From assembly GCA_027056525.1 (NCBI GenBank), contig JALUKO010000088.1, forward strand, positions 1 through 14,002: 14,002 nt of DNA, read 5' to 3'. This DNA comes from Helicobacteraceae bacterium (GTDB taxonomy: Bacteria; Campylobacterota; Campylobacteria; Campylobacterales; Sulfurimonadaceae). Shown here piece by piece: positions 7,086 through 13,893 of the stretch. Made by a program: the position numbers and the translations under genes. The first letter of the stretch is position 1; each line of letters begins with the position of its first letter. The notes below the pieces were generated by a model. That model was not told the DNA's origin. It saw nothing but the letters and a program-made list of their open reading frames with translations, and did not search any database.

Positions 7086-7574
7086 ATGTACATAAAATGT
7101 AAGTTAAATGAAAGTCTGACAACTTTTAAAGGCTTACATTTTGGATATAAAAAAAAACAAAAAAGTTTGCATAGGTATCGCTCAACTATAGGTATCGGTG
7201 GAAATATTGGTGATGTAAAACGACGCTTTGAACATCTGTTTATTTTTTTAAAAAAAGATAAAAGAGTTGAACTACTGCAAACATCGTTGATTTTAAAAAA
7301 TCCTCCTTTTGGTTATTTGGAGCAGGAAGATTTTTTTAATTCAATCATTGTCGTACAAACAAGTATGCAACCAAAAGTTTTTTTGGACTACCTGATGAGA
7401 TTAGAAAAAAAATTTGCGAGGCAAAGAAGTTTTGCGGATGCACCAAGGACACTAGATTTGGATATTATATTTTTTGACAATAGAGTTGTTAAAACGCCGA
7501 CACTTCAAATACCCCATATCGCATGGCGCACACGCGAGAGTGTTCTTATACCATTGATGGATATTGTACAATGA
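7086..7574 (+). CDS. folK: 2-amino-4-hydroxy-6-hydroxymethyldihydropteridine pyrophosphokinase (HPPK)
   Basis: A 162-residue HPPK, which transfers pyrophosphate from ATP to 6-hydroxymethyl-dihydropterin in folate synthesis. Family motifs are GIGGNIGD (36-43; the usual G-x-G-x-N-x-G-D), DFFNSIIVVQT (around 82-92), and the metal/ATP site PRTLDLDIIFFD (120-131) with R121, D124 and D126. The IPHIAWRTRESVLIPLMDI ending matches the conserved PH...R.FVL.PL tail. About 33 basic residues precede the core. I recall a similar N-terminal extension in Campylobacter FolK. The ATG at 7086 is chosen because it follows the aroQ stop by one base. An in-frame ATG at 7023 would overlap the end of aroQ by 62 bases. 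No good ribosome-binding site precedes 7086, so translation may depend on coupling to aroQ. The stop overlaps flhF in ATGA (7571-7574). Confidence 0.87.
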   Translation: MYIKCKLNESLTTFKGLHFGYKKKQKSLHRYRSTIGIGGNIGDVKRRFEHLFIFLKKDKRVELLQTSLILKNPPFGYLEQEDFFNSIIVVQTSMQPKVFLDYLMRLEKKFARQRSFADAPRTLDLDIIFFDNRVVKTPTLQIPHIAWRTRESVLIPLMDIVQ

Positions 7575-8854
7575 AGATCTTAACCTTTAGCGGTAAAACA
7601 CCATCTGAAGCACTCAAAAAAGCAAAGTTTGAAGTTGGTGATGAGGGTATGCTTATCGAAACAAGAGAGATCCAAAAAAAAGCATTGGGACGTGAACCAC
7701 TGTATGAAATAGTGATCGGTATAGAAGATAATGATAAGCACAAAACATATAAAAAGGTAAATAAACCTTTACAAGAGCAAAAACCTCTTACTTCTCAGAG
7801 TGAAGAGGTGCTTTATGATATTTCAAATGCAGCTAAGCAGATATCCAAAATTGCAAATGTTACAGATACTTTTGAAGATTTTTCAATTTCACAACACATA
7901 CCAAAGCCAAAGAGTACCTCTTTGGAACCCAAAGAGCTAAAAGAGATCAAATCTGAGATCTCAAAACTTGGCGATAAAGTAAAACTGATTCAAAATATGT
8001 TTTGGAGCGAGAAATCACCAACTCTTGAAAACCAAATTCCACCTGAATTTGCCGAAATTTACCGTTTGGCTTCTCAAAGCGGAATGAATAAAGAACACTT
8101 AGATTCTATCATGCAAATGACATTAGAGCATATGCCCCTGCGGATGAGAGAAAATTCTGCAACTGTGAAGCGATACTTCCAAACATTACTGCGAAAAATG
8201 GTTCCTATACGACTTGAAACAATGCCTAATGTTGGGACAAAAAAAGTGATGATGTTGGTGGGCCCTACCGGTGTTGGAAAGACCACTTCCATCGCTAAGC
8301 TTGCTGCTAGATACTCCTTTTTAATGCAAAAAAAGTATAAAGTCGGTTTAGTGGTACTAGACACATACAGGATTGGTGCGGTTGAGCAACTGATGCAATA
8401 TGCAAGGATGATGAAACTCGGTATAGAAACAGTTGTAGATCCTCCGGAGTTTGCAAGTGCACTCAATTCACTGAGATATTGTGATTATATACTGATAGAT
8501 ACTATGGGTTCAAGTCCTTATGATAAGAACAAGATAGAAAAAATTTATGAATGTCTCGAAGCTAATGATACAGAGTATAACATTGATGTGGTCCTAGTGA
8601 TGCCAAGTTCCATAAAATATGAAGATTTGAAGGTGACATACGATAATTTTTCAAGCTTAAATGTGGACACAATGATGTTTACGAAACTTGATGAGACTCG
8701 GGGTTTTGGTAATATCTTTTCACTTGCATATGAGACTAAAAAGCCAATAAGTTATTTTTCAGTAGGGCAAGAGGTTCCAGAAGATCTTGTTCGTGCGAGC
8801 AGTGATTTTTTAGTAGAGTGTTTACTCAATGGTTTCAATCGGAGTAAAGCATGA
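7571..8854 (+). CDS. flhF: Flagellar placement GTPase FlhF (SRP-type)
   Basis: A 427-residue SRP-family GTPase that places the flagellum at the pole and, in Campylobacter, is also needed for flagellar gene expression. The N-terminus (MKILTFSGKTPSEALKKAK) is the typical FlhF opening. A variable, charged linker region follows to about residue 150, then an NG domain: P-loop GPTGVGKT (231-238), DTYRIGA (264-270), DTMGS (310-314, the G3 DTxG motif) and TKLDE (371-375, guanine specificity). The size is typical; the C. jejuni protein is about 484, with a longer linker. The start is ATG 7571 inside the ATGA overlap with folK. An upstream in-frame ATG at 7523 would encode 16 residues that read as folK sequence in another frame and do not look like FlhF. 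The stop overlaps flhG in ATGA (8851-8854), so FlhF and its regulator are coupled. Confidence 0.95.
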   Translation: MKILTFSGKTPSEALKKAKFEVGDEGMLIETREIQKKALGREPLYEIVIGIEDNDKHKTYKKVNKPLQEQKPLTSQSEEVLYDISNAAKQISKIANVTDTFEDFSISQHIPKPKSTSLEPKELKEIKSEISKLGDKVKLIQNMFWSEKSPTLENQIPPEFAEIYRLASQSGMNKEHLDSIMQMTLEHMPLRMRENSATVKRYFQTLLRKMVPIRLETMPNVGTKKVMMLVGPTGVGKTTSIAKLAARYSFLMQKKYKVGLVVLDTYRIGAVEQLMQYARMMKLGIETVVDPPEFASALNSLRYCDYILIDTMGSSPYDKNKIEKIYECLEANDTEYNIDVVLVMPSSIKYEDLKVTYDNFSSLNVDTMMFTKLDETRGFGNIFSLAYETKKPISYFSVGQEVPEDLVRASSDFLVECLLNGFNRSKA

Positions 8855-9726
8855 TAGGTAATCAGGCACAAAAACTTGAAGAACTCGTTGCTTCAAGTGC
8901 TCAAAAAAGATCAAAAAAAACTAGATTTATTGCGATTACCAGTGGAAAAGGTGGCGTTGGTAAAAGTACCATCAGTTCTAACCTTGCTTATGTTCTTGCA
9001 CAAAGTGGGCTCAATGTCGGTATATTTGATGCAGATATCGGTCTTGCAAACCTCGATGTTATGTTCAATGTTAAGATCAAAAAAAACATTTTACATGTCT
9101 TAAAGGGTGAAGCTACAGTTTCAGAGATATTGATTCCAATTACAAGAAACCTTATTCTAATCCCTGGTGAAAGTGGTGATGAGATCCTTAAATATTCAGA
9201 TATGGCACTTTTTGAACGCTTTATGGAAGAAGCAAAGGTGCTTGATAAGCTTGATGTGATGATCATAGACACAGGGGCTGGAATAGGGGAGCATATACAG
9301 ATGTTTTTAAATGCGGCTGATGATGTTATTGTTGTTACTGTTCCTGATCCTGCTGCTATTACAGATGCCTATGCGACCATAAAAACAGTTGCGACTTTAC
9401 GTGATGATATCGGTGTGATTATGAATCAGGTGAAAAATCAAAAAGAGGCTGAAGCCGTATTTGGTAAAATTAAAAAAGTCGCTTCTGCAAACATAGGTGG
9501 AGATTTGGATCTACAACTCATAGGAAAGATAAACAGTGATATAAAAGTATCATCAGCTGTAAAACAAAGAGCACTTTTTAGTGTCTCTTATCCAAATTCA
9601 CAAGCATATAAAGATATTACGAATATAGCGAACAATATAGCGAAGAAATTGGAACACAATGTGCTAGTTACACCTAATGAAAGTGGATTAACAGGACTTT
9701 TCAAACGTTTAATGGAACATTTTTGA
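8851..9726 (+). CDS. flhG: MinD-like flagellar number ATPase FlhG (YlxH/FleN)
   Basis: A 291-residue MinD/ParA-type ATPase that limits flagellar number, partly by stimulating FlhF GTPase; in Campylobacter it also influences division site choice. The deviant Walker A GKGGVGKST spans 32-40. FDADIGLANLD (59-69) gives the Walker A' region, and IIDTGAGIGEH (138-148) gives Walker B. Two other parts are readable. The N-terminal NQAQKLEELV (4-13) resembles the DQA-x-x-LR helix that activates FlhF in Bacillus. The extreme C-terminus GLFKRLMEHF (282-291) is a short amphipathic basic helix like the MinD membrane-targeting sequence. Start and stop are secure: ATGA overlap with flhF, and a 22-base gap to the next gene. 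No minC or minE is in view. Confidence 0.94.
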   Translation: MIGNQAQKLEELVASSAQKRSKKTRFIAITSGKGGVGKSTISSNLAYVLAQSGLNVGIFDADIGLANLDVMFNVKIKKNILHVLKGEATVSEILIPITRNLILIPGESGDEILKYSDMALFERFMEEAKVLDKLDVMIIDTGAGIGEHIQMFLNAADDVIVVTVPDPAAITDAYATIKTVATLRDDIGVIMNQVKNQKEAEAVFGKIKKVASANIGGDLDLQLIGKINSDIKVSSAVKQRALFSVSYPNSQAYKDITNIANNIAKKLEHNVLVTPNESGLTGLFKRLMEHF

Positions 9727-9748
9727 GTCTATATTTTTGGGGTAGTAA

Positions 9749-10084
9749 ATGTTAGGTGAAAATTTTGTATATTTTTTTACGGTTCAAGGTTTTTTTATAG
9801 GGATAATCTTTGGTGTTTTAAAGTCATTTGATGCTGAAGGTTTATTGACCTATACATTTTTCATAACTATTTTCTTTTATCTTTTTTCGCATATTATTAT
9901 TGCCTTTTATTATAAAACTGTAACTGCAAAAACATACTATTTTCCTAAAAATTTACATGAAAAAGAGTTAGATATATTTGTCAGAGAGATAAATAAACGT
10001 GAAAAACTTATAGATTCTGCTTGTAAAATTACTGATGTTGCCGTAAAAATGAATACAGAAGATAGAGTTGGAAAAAAATCATGA
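9749..10084 (+). CDS. Small two-span membrane protein of unknown function between flhG and fliA
   Basis: A 111-residue protein I cannot assign to a functional family. Two hydrophobic stretches are plain: about 6-25 (FVYFFTVQGFFIGIIFGVLK) and about 31-54 (aromatic, rich in F/I). A polar tail follows from about 55 to 111, with several Lys/Glu pairs and a predicted helical segment (around 69-101). By the positive-inside rule the Lys-rich tail is probably cytoplasmic, giving both ends inside. No signal peptidase site, metal motif or enzyme motif is visible. GGGG (9739-9742) lies six bases before the ATG, and the stop overlaps the fliA start in ATGA (10081-10084), so this is a real, coupled gene. 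A hypothetical membrane protein of similar size sits at the same place in C. jejuni (Cj0062c) and H. pylori (HP1033), as I recall. The position suggests a role in flagellar assembly or its control; that is inference. Confidence 0.85.
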   Translation: MLGENFVYFFTVQGFFIGIIFGVLKSFDAEGLLTYTFFITIFFYLFSHIIIAFYYKTVTAKTYYFPKNLHEKELDIFVREINKREKLIDSACKITDVAVKMNTEDRVGKKS

Positions 10085-10767
10085 ATGCAAATGCTTATGT
10101 AAATGATATTAAGCATAAAGAAGATGAACTGGCTATTCAGTATTTACCCGCTGTGAAGGCTATGGCTTTTAGACTTAAAGAGAGACTTCCAAGTTCTATA
10201 GACTATATGGACCTCTCAGCTATAGGCACTGAAGAACTTATCAAGCTGGCTCGTAGATATGATGAAGATATCAATGATTCTTTTTGGGGGTATGCCAAAA
10301 AAAGAGTGTATGGTGCTATGCTTGATTATTTACGTTCTCTTGATATACTTTCTCGAGCCAGTCGAAAACTTGTAAAAGCGATTGATTATGCAGTTGAAGA
10401 GTACATGTTGACCCATAATGAAGAGCCGACAGATGAAGAGCTCGCTGAAATTCTTGGAGAGAATGTAGAGAAAGTACATGATGCAAGAATCGCTTCAACT
10501 ATATATACCGTAATGCCTTTACATGATCAACTACATGTCGGTGATGAAGGCGCAGCACTCGCACAAGTCGAGAAAGAGGAACTCATAGAAGTTATTAAAA
10601 CAGTATTATCTTGCTATAATGAGAGAGAACAGTTGATTATACAATTATATTATTTTGAAGAATTAACACTCAAAGAGATAAGTAATATCCTCAACATCAC
10701 TGAATCACGAATTTCACAAATTCATAAATCAGTGATACATAAAATTAAAGAAAGTGTAGGAGCTTAA
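10081..10767 (+). CDS. fliA: Flagellar sigma factor sigma-28
   Basis: A 228-residue sigma-70-family factor that directs transcription of late flagellar genes such as the major flagellin. Region 2 runs from about residue 19 to 95: YLPAVKAMAFRLKERLPSS, then DLSAIGTEELIKLARRYD, then the -10-binding stretch SFWGYAKKRVYGAMLDYLR (67-85). Region 3 covers about 96-140 (EEPTDEELAEILGENVEKV). Region 4, with the -35-binding helix-turn-helix, covers about 168-225 (NEREQLIIQLYYFEELTLKEI, then NITESRISQIHKSVIHKIK). There is no region 1.1, and the length is typical for FliA/WhiG-type factors. The ATG lies in an ATGA overlap with the small membrane protein. FlgM, its anti-sigma factor, is not in the window. 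fliM follows after one base. Confidence 0.95.
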   Translation: MNANAYVNDIKHKEDELAIQYLPAVKAMAFRLKERLPSSIDYMDLSAIGTEELIKLARRYDEDINDSFWGYAKKRVYGAMLDYLRSLDILSRASRKLVKAIDYAVEEYMLTHNEEPTDEELAEILGENVEKVHDARIASTIYTVMPLHDQLHVGDEGAALAQVEKEELIEVIKTVLSCYNEREQLIIQLYYFEELTLKEISNILNITESRISQIHKSVIHKIKESVGA

Positions 10768-10768
10768 G

Positions 10769-11869
10769 ATGGCAGACATACTTTCACAAGAAGAGATAGA
10801 CGCCCTTCTTGACGTTGTTGAAGATGAAGGTGATGAGGTTCTTGAGGGTGGTGAAGATAATTTACTTCCACAAAGACAAGTAACACTTTATGACTTCAAA
10901 AGACCAAATAGAGTTTCCAAAGAGCAGCTTCGGGCATTTCGAGGGGTTCATGATAAGATGGCTAGAAGTTTAGCTTCTCAGATCTCATCGATTATGCGCT
11001 CAATCGTTGAGATACAACTTCACTCGGTTGATCAGATGACTTACGGTGAGTTTTTAATGTCGTTGCCAAACCCTACCAGCTTTAATGTTTTTTCTGTTAA
11101 GCCTTTAGAAGGTAGTGGCGTTATCGAGATCAATCCCTCAATTGCGTTTCCTATGCTTGATCGTCTTTTGGGTGGTAAGGGTGAACCCTTTGATGCCAAC
11201 AGGGAGTTTTCAGATATAGAACTTTCCCTTTTTGAAACAATTTTACGGGTTATGATGAGTACCCTTAAAGAGGCGTGGGGTCCTGTAATGGAAGTGTATC
11301 CGACAATTGAATCAAAAGAGTCTTCACCGAATGTTGTACAAATTGTTGCTCAAAATGAGATCGTTGTCATGGTTGTTATGGAGATCATTATAGGACACTC
11401 TTCGGGTATGATGAATATCTGTTATCCTGTAATCTCTTTGGAGCCAATTCTACCAAAACTGGCCTCACGTGACCTTATGTTGAATGAGACAAGTTCTAAA
11501 AAGAGTAGAAACACAGAACTTCAGGTTTTACTTGGTGGTGCAAAAGTGAATGTCGAAGCAAATCTTGGTGATGCCGAACTTAGTATGGCTGATATACTGG
11601 AATTACAGATTGGTGATGTTGTTAGACTTTCGGCTGCCGCTGATGATATCGTAACAGTGCGTATTGACGGTAAAGAACGATTTAAGGGTGAAATAGGACT
11701 GAGACGTTTTAGAAAATCTATACAAGTTACAGAAGTGATAGAAACAGAAAAAGATGCAGTGAAACGTGCACTTGAGAATTTTGAACAAATGAGGCATGAA
11801 AAGATTTCTGGTGTACGAGATATCATAGATGATGAAGAAAATAAGAATCAAAGGGAAATAGATGAGTAG
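10769..11869 (+). CDS. fliM: Flagellar motor switch protein FliM
   Basis: A 366-residue C-ring protein that receives phospho-CheY and links the rotor switch to the MS ring. The N-terminal peptide LSQEEIDALL (5-14) is the conserved CheY-P-binding motif, followed by an acidic linker. The middle domain (about 45-235) contains the LLGGKGEP loop with GGxG at 135-138, the segment involved in FliG contact. The C-terminal SpoA/FliN-like domain (about 248-322; LQVLLGGAKVNVEANLG and EIGLRRFRKSIQV) contacts FliN/FliY. A charged tail of some 40 residues, longer than in E. coli FliM (334 residues), ends the protein. AGGAG (10758-10762) lies six bases before the ATG, the best ribosome-binding site of the cluster, which fits high demand for this C-ring subunit. 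The 3' end overlaps fliY by 8 bases. Confidence 0.96.
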   Translation: MADILSQEEIDALLDVVEDEGDEVLEGGEDNLLPQRQVTLYDFKRPNRVSKEQLRAFRGVHDKMARSLASQISSIMRSIVEIQLHSVDQMTYGEFLMSLPNPTSFNVFSVKPLEGSGVIEINPSIAFPMLDRLLGGKGEPFDANREFSDIELSLFETILRVMMSTLKEAWGPVMEVYPTIESKESSPNVVQIVAQNEIVVMVVMEIIIGHSSGMMNICYPVISLEPILPKLASRDLMLNETSSKKSRNTELQVLLGGAKVNVEANLGDAELSMADILELQIGDVVRLSAAADDIVTVRIDGKERFKGEIGLRRFRKSIQVTEVIETEKDAVKRALENFEQMRHEKISGVRDIIDDEENKNQREIDE

Positions 11870-12731
11870 TTTTATAAAGTTATTTGAAGATGAAACCGTT
11901 GGAACTATTGAAGCCCTAGTTGGTCAGGGACCAATATTAACTCTAAAAGAAGAACAAGATTTAACTATAATTTCTAACATAATCCCTCCTATTGTTCTAT
12001 TGAAACTAAGTGTCTCTGGAGATGTTGATGCTAAAGCGATGGTAGCACTTCCGCCAAATTTGGCGTCATCACTTTCAGATATGATGATGGGTGAAGAAGC
12101 AAGCGACAGAGAAGATGTTAATGAAGATGACCTTGATGCAACAAAAGAGATAGTATCAAATATCTTTGGTGCCATAGGCAATACTCTTTCTGCTCAAAAA
12201 GAGTTGCCGGTTCTTACTTTTAAAATTGATGATATAGAATTCATAAGTGACGAGTCGGAAGTAAGTTTGGAAGACTTTAGTAAAATGTTTGTTTATAAGT
12301 TTTCTTTAGAAGGTTTAAATTCCTTGCTTATGTTCATTATGGATGAATCTTTACAAAATGCCCTCTTTGGAAGCAGTAGTGAGCCTGAAGAACAAAGTGT
12401 TCCTAAAGCAGCGCCACAAAGTACTGATCCATGTTCTTCTGAAGAGGTGCATCTAAGTCAAGAAGAGATGAACAATATTTCATTGATTATGGATGTCAAG
12501 TTACCAATAAGAGTTAGAATAGGTAAAAAAAAGATGCTTCTAAAAGATGTACTCAATATGGATATCGGTTCAGTGATAGAACTGAACCAGCTTGCCAATG
12601 ATCCTCTTGATATCTTGGTTGATAATCATGTTATAGCACAGGGGGAAGTGGTAATAGTTGATGGTAACTTTGGAGTTCAGATAACTTCAATAGGTACAAA
12701 ACGAGAAAGACTCACTCAGTTAAAGTCATAA
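11862..12731 (+). CDS. fliY: Flagellar motor switch protein FliY (FliN-type C-ring subunit with CheC-like N-terminal domain)
   Basis: A 289-residue switch protein. The N-terminal two-thirds (to about 165) resembles the CheC/FliY phosphatase-like domain. Residues 169-200 form an acidic/Pro linker. The C-terminal 80 residues (about 206-280) are a FliN/SpoA domain (DVKLPIRVRIGKKKMLLKDV, then NMDIGSVIELN), the part that builds the C-ring with FliM. The helix carrying the CheY-P phosphatase motif in active FliY/CheC proteins (E-x-x-N) reads KEIVSNIFG here: E96 is kept, but the Asn position aligns with S99, and no second E-x-x-N helix is evident. So phosphatase activity looks weak or absent and the role mainly structural; this is inference from motif alignment by eye. 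AAGGGA (11851-11856) lies five bases before the ATG, inside fliM. Length fits Campylobacter FliY (about 280). Confidence 0.93.
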   Translation: MSSFIKLFEDETVGTIEALVGQGPILTLKEEQDLTIISNIIPPIVLLKLSVSGDVDAKAMVALPPNLASSLSDMMMGEEASDREDVNEDDLDATKEIVSNIFGAIGNTLSAQKELPVLTFKIDDIEFISDESEVSLEDFSKMFVYKFSLEGLNSLLMFIMDESLQNALFGSSSEPEEQSVPKAAPQSTDPCSSEEVHLSQEEMNNISLIMDVKLPIRVRIGKKKMLLKDVLNMDIGSVIELNQLANDPLDILVDNHVIAQGEVVIVDGNFGVQITSIGTKRERLTQLKS

Positions 12732-12790
12732 AGTGCATAAGACAATAAGCGAGTTAGTATTAACAATAAAAAATATCTAAAGAGTATGTT

Positions 12791-13819
12791 ATGACAAGTA
12801 AAAAAGTTTTAGTCGGTATGAGTGGTGGAGTTGACTCTACAGTGACAGCCTTGATGCTTAAAGAAGAAGGCTATGAGGTTGAAGGTTTATATATGAAGCT
12901 TCATTCAAAACCGGGATATCATGAAATTCACCAGGCACGTGCTCAAAAGGCAGCTGATTTTATCGGTGTGAAACTTAATGTACTGGATTTACAGGATACT
13001 TTCAATGAAAAAGTATTTCAACCCTTTATAGATACTTATGAAGATGGACGAACACCAAACCCATGTGCTCTTTGCAATAGAAATTTAAAGTTTGGTGAGA
13101 TGGTGAAGTTCGCAGAGAAAGTAAATGCTGATTTTGTTGCGACAGGACATTATATTAAGTGTGACGGTGAGTTCTTTTATCAGGCAGATGATGATACAAA
13201 AGATCAAAGTTATTTTCTTTTTTATGTGGATAGAAAAAATTTACCAAAACTTATGTTTCCACTTGGAAATAGAAAAAAAACAGATATAAAAAGAATAGCA
13301 GCTTCTATAAAAGGGTTAGAATCTTTTGCCTCTCAGGCAGAATCGAGTGAAATTTGTTTTGTTGAAACCACTTATACGGACTTGCTTAAAGATTATGTAA
13401 AAGTAGATAATGTTGGTGAGGTTCTTGATAAAGAGGGAAAAGTTGTAGGAGAACATAAAGGATATATGCACTATACAATTGGAAAACGAAAAGGTTTTAC
13501 GGTCAAAGGTGCACATGAACCACACTATGTGCTTAGTATAGATGCCACAAATAACCAAATAACAGTGGGTAAAAAAGAGGATCTTGCATGTCGTAGTGTT
13601 ATCTTAGATAACTTAAATATGTTTCATGATCTCAAAGAGTTCGATACAAGTGTTAAGTTAAGATATAGAACCACCTCTGTGCCTTGCCATGTTAAGATTG
13701 AAGATGATAAAGCATATGTAACATTAAAAGAAAGTGTTTTTGGTGTTGCTACAGGTCAGGCAGCTGTATTTTACGACAATGATAAACTTATTGGTGGTGG
13801 TTGGATCAAAGAGGTTTAG
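12791..13819 (+). CDS. mnmA: tRNA-specific 2-thiouridylase MnmA (TrmU)
   Basis: A 342-residue enzyme that puts sulfur on C2 of wobble uridine-34 in tRNA-Lys, -Glu and -Gln. The PP-loop SGGVDS (11-16) binds ATP and adenylates the base. NPCALCNRNLKFG (90-102) carries the first catalytic Cys, C95 (equivalent to E. coli C102), with a nearby extra Cys at 92. ATGHY (117-121) and KDQSYFL (137-143) are conserved tRNA/ATP-site stretches. SSEICFVE (185-192) carries the second catalytic Cys, C189 (E. coli C199). The C-terminal beta-barrel follows. The protein is a little shorter than E. coli MnmA (about 368), mainly because the segment after GLYMKLH is compact. AAAGAG (12779-12784) is a modest ribosome-binding site. 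A 59-base gap follows fliY, so it may have its own promoter or read through from the fli cluster. No clear terminator follows. Confidence 0.95.
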   Translation: MTSKKVLVGMSGGVDSTVTALMLKEEGYEVEGLYMKLHSKPGYHEIHQARAQKAADFIGVKLNVLDLQDTFNEKVFQPFIDTYEDGRTPNPCALCNRNLKFGEMVKFAEKVNADFVATGHYIKCDGEFFYQADDDTKDQSYFLFYVDRKNLPKLMFPLGNRKKTDIKRIAASIKGLESFASQAESSEICFVETTYTDLLKDYVKVDNVGEVLDKEGKVVGEHKGYMHYTIGKRKGFTVKGAHEPHYVLSIDATNNQITVGKKEDLACRSVILDNLNMFHDLKEFDTSVKLRYRTTSVPCHVKIEDDKAYVTLKESVFGVATGQAAVFYDNDKLIGGGWIKEV

Positions 13820-13881
13820 CTTTTAAAAAAAAGAATCCAAAACTTCTCATAATTTTAAGAACTTTCTAAGCAATTACTCCC

Positions 13882-13887
13882 TATAAT
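13882..13887 (+). promoter_or_regulatory. Strong -10 element (TATAAT) with GC-rich discriminator, probable rRNA operon promoter
   Basis: This is a perfect TATAAT. The bases just after it (13888-13895, TCCCGTCC) are GC-rich in an otherwise AT-rich gap, as in the discriminators of stringently controlled rRNA promoters. A T-rich, poorly defined -35 region precedes it. Transcription would start near 13894-13896. The mnmA stop lies 62 bases upstream and no ORF follows in the window. Confidence 0.6.
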
Positions 13888-13893
13888 TCCCGT

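Noticed and set aside
7523..7570. Upstream in-frame start for flhF
   Set aside because: The 16 extra residues overlap conserved folK codons, while ATG 7571 gives the standard FlhF N-terminus and a normal ATGA overlap.
8074..8466. 130-residue open frame on the minus strand, opposite flhF
   Set aside because: It lies wholly within a well-supported GTPase gene, has no ribosome-binding site or recognisable motif, and looks like a shadow of flhF.
11521..11826. Minus-strand frames of about 80-100 residues opposite the end of fliM
   Set aside because: Composition (Ser/Ile/Phe-rich) is typical of antisense shadows, and the sense strand is a clear SpoA domain.
13820..13833. CTTTT-A8-G after mnmA as a terminator hairpin
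   Set aside because: A 5-bp, almost all A-T stem with no T-run after it; more likely just an A-tract upstream of the next promoter.
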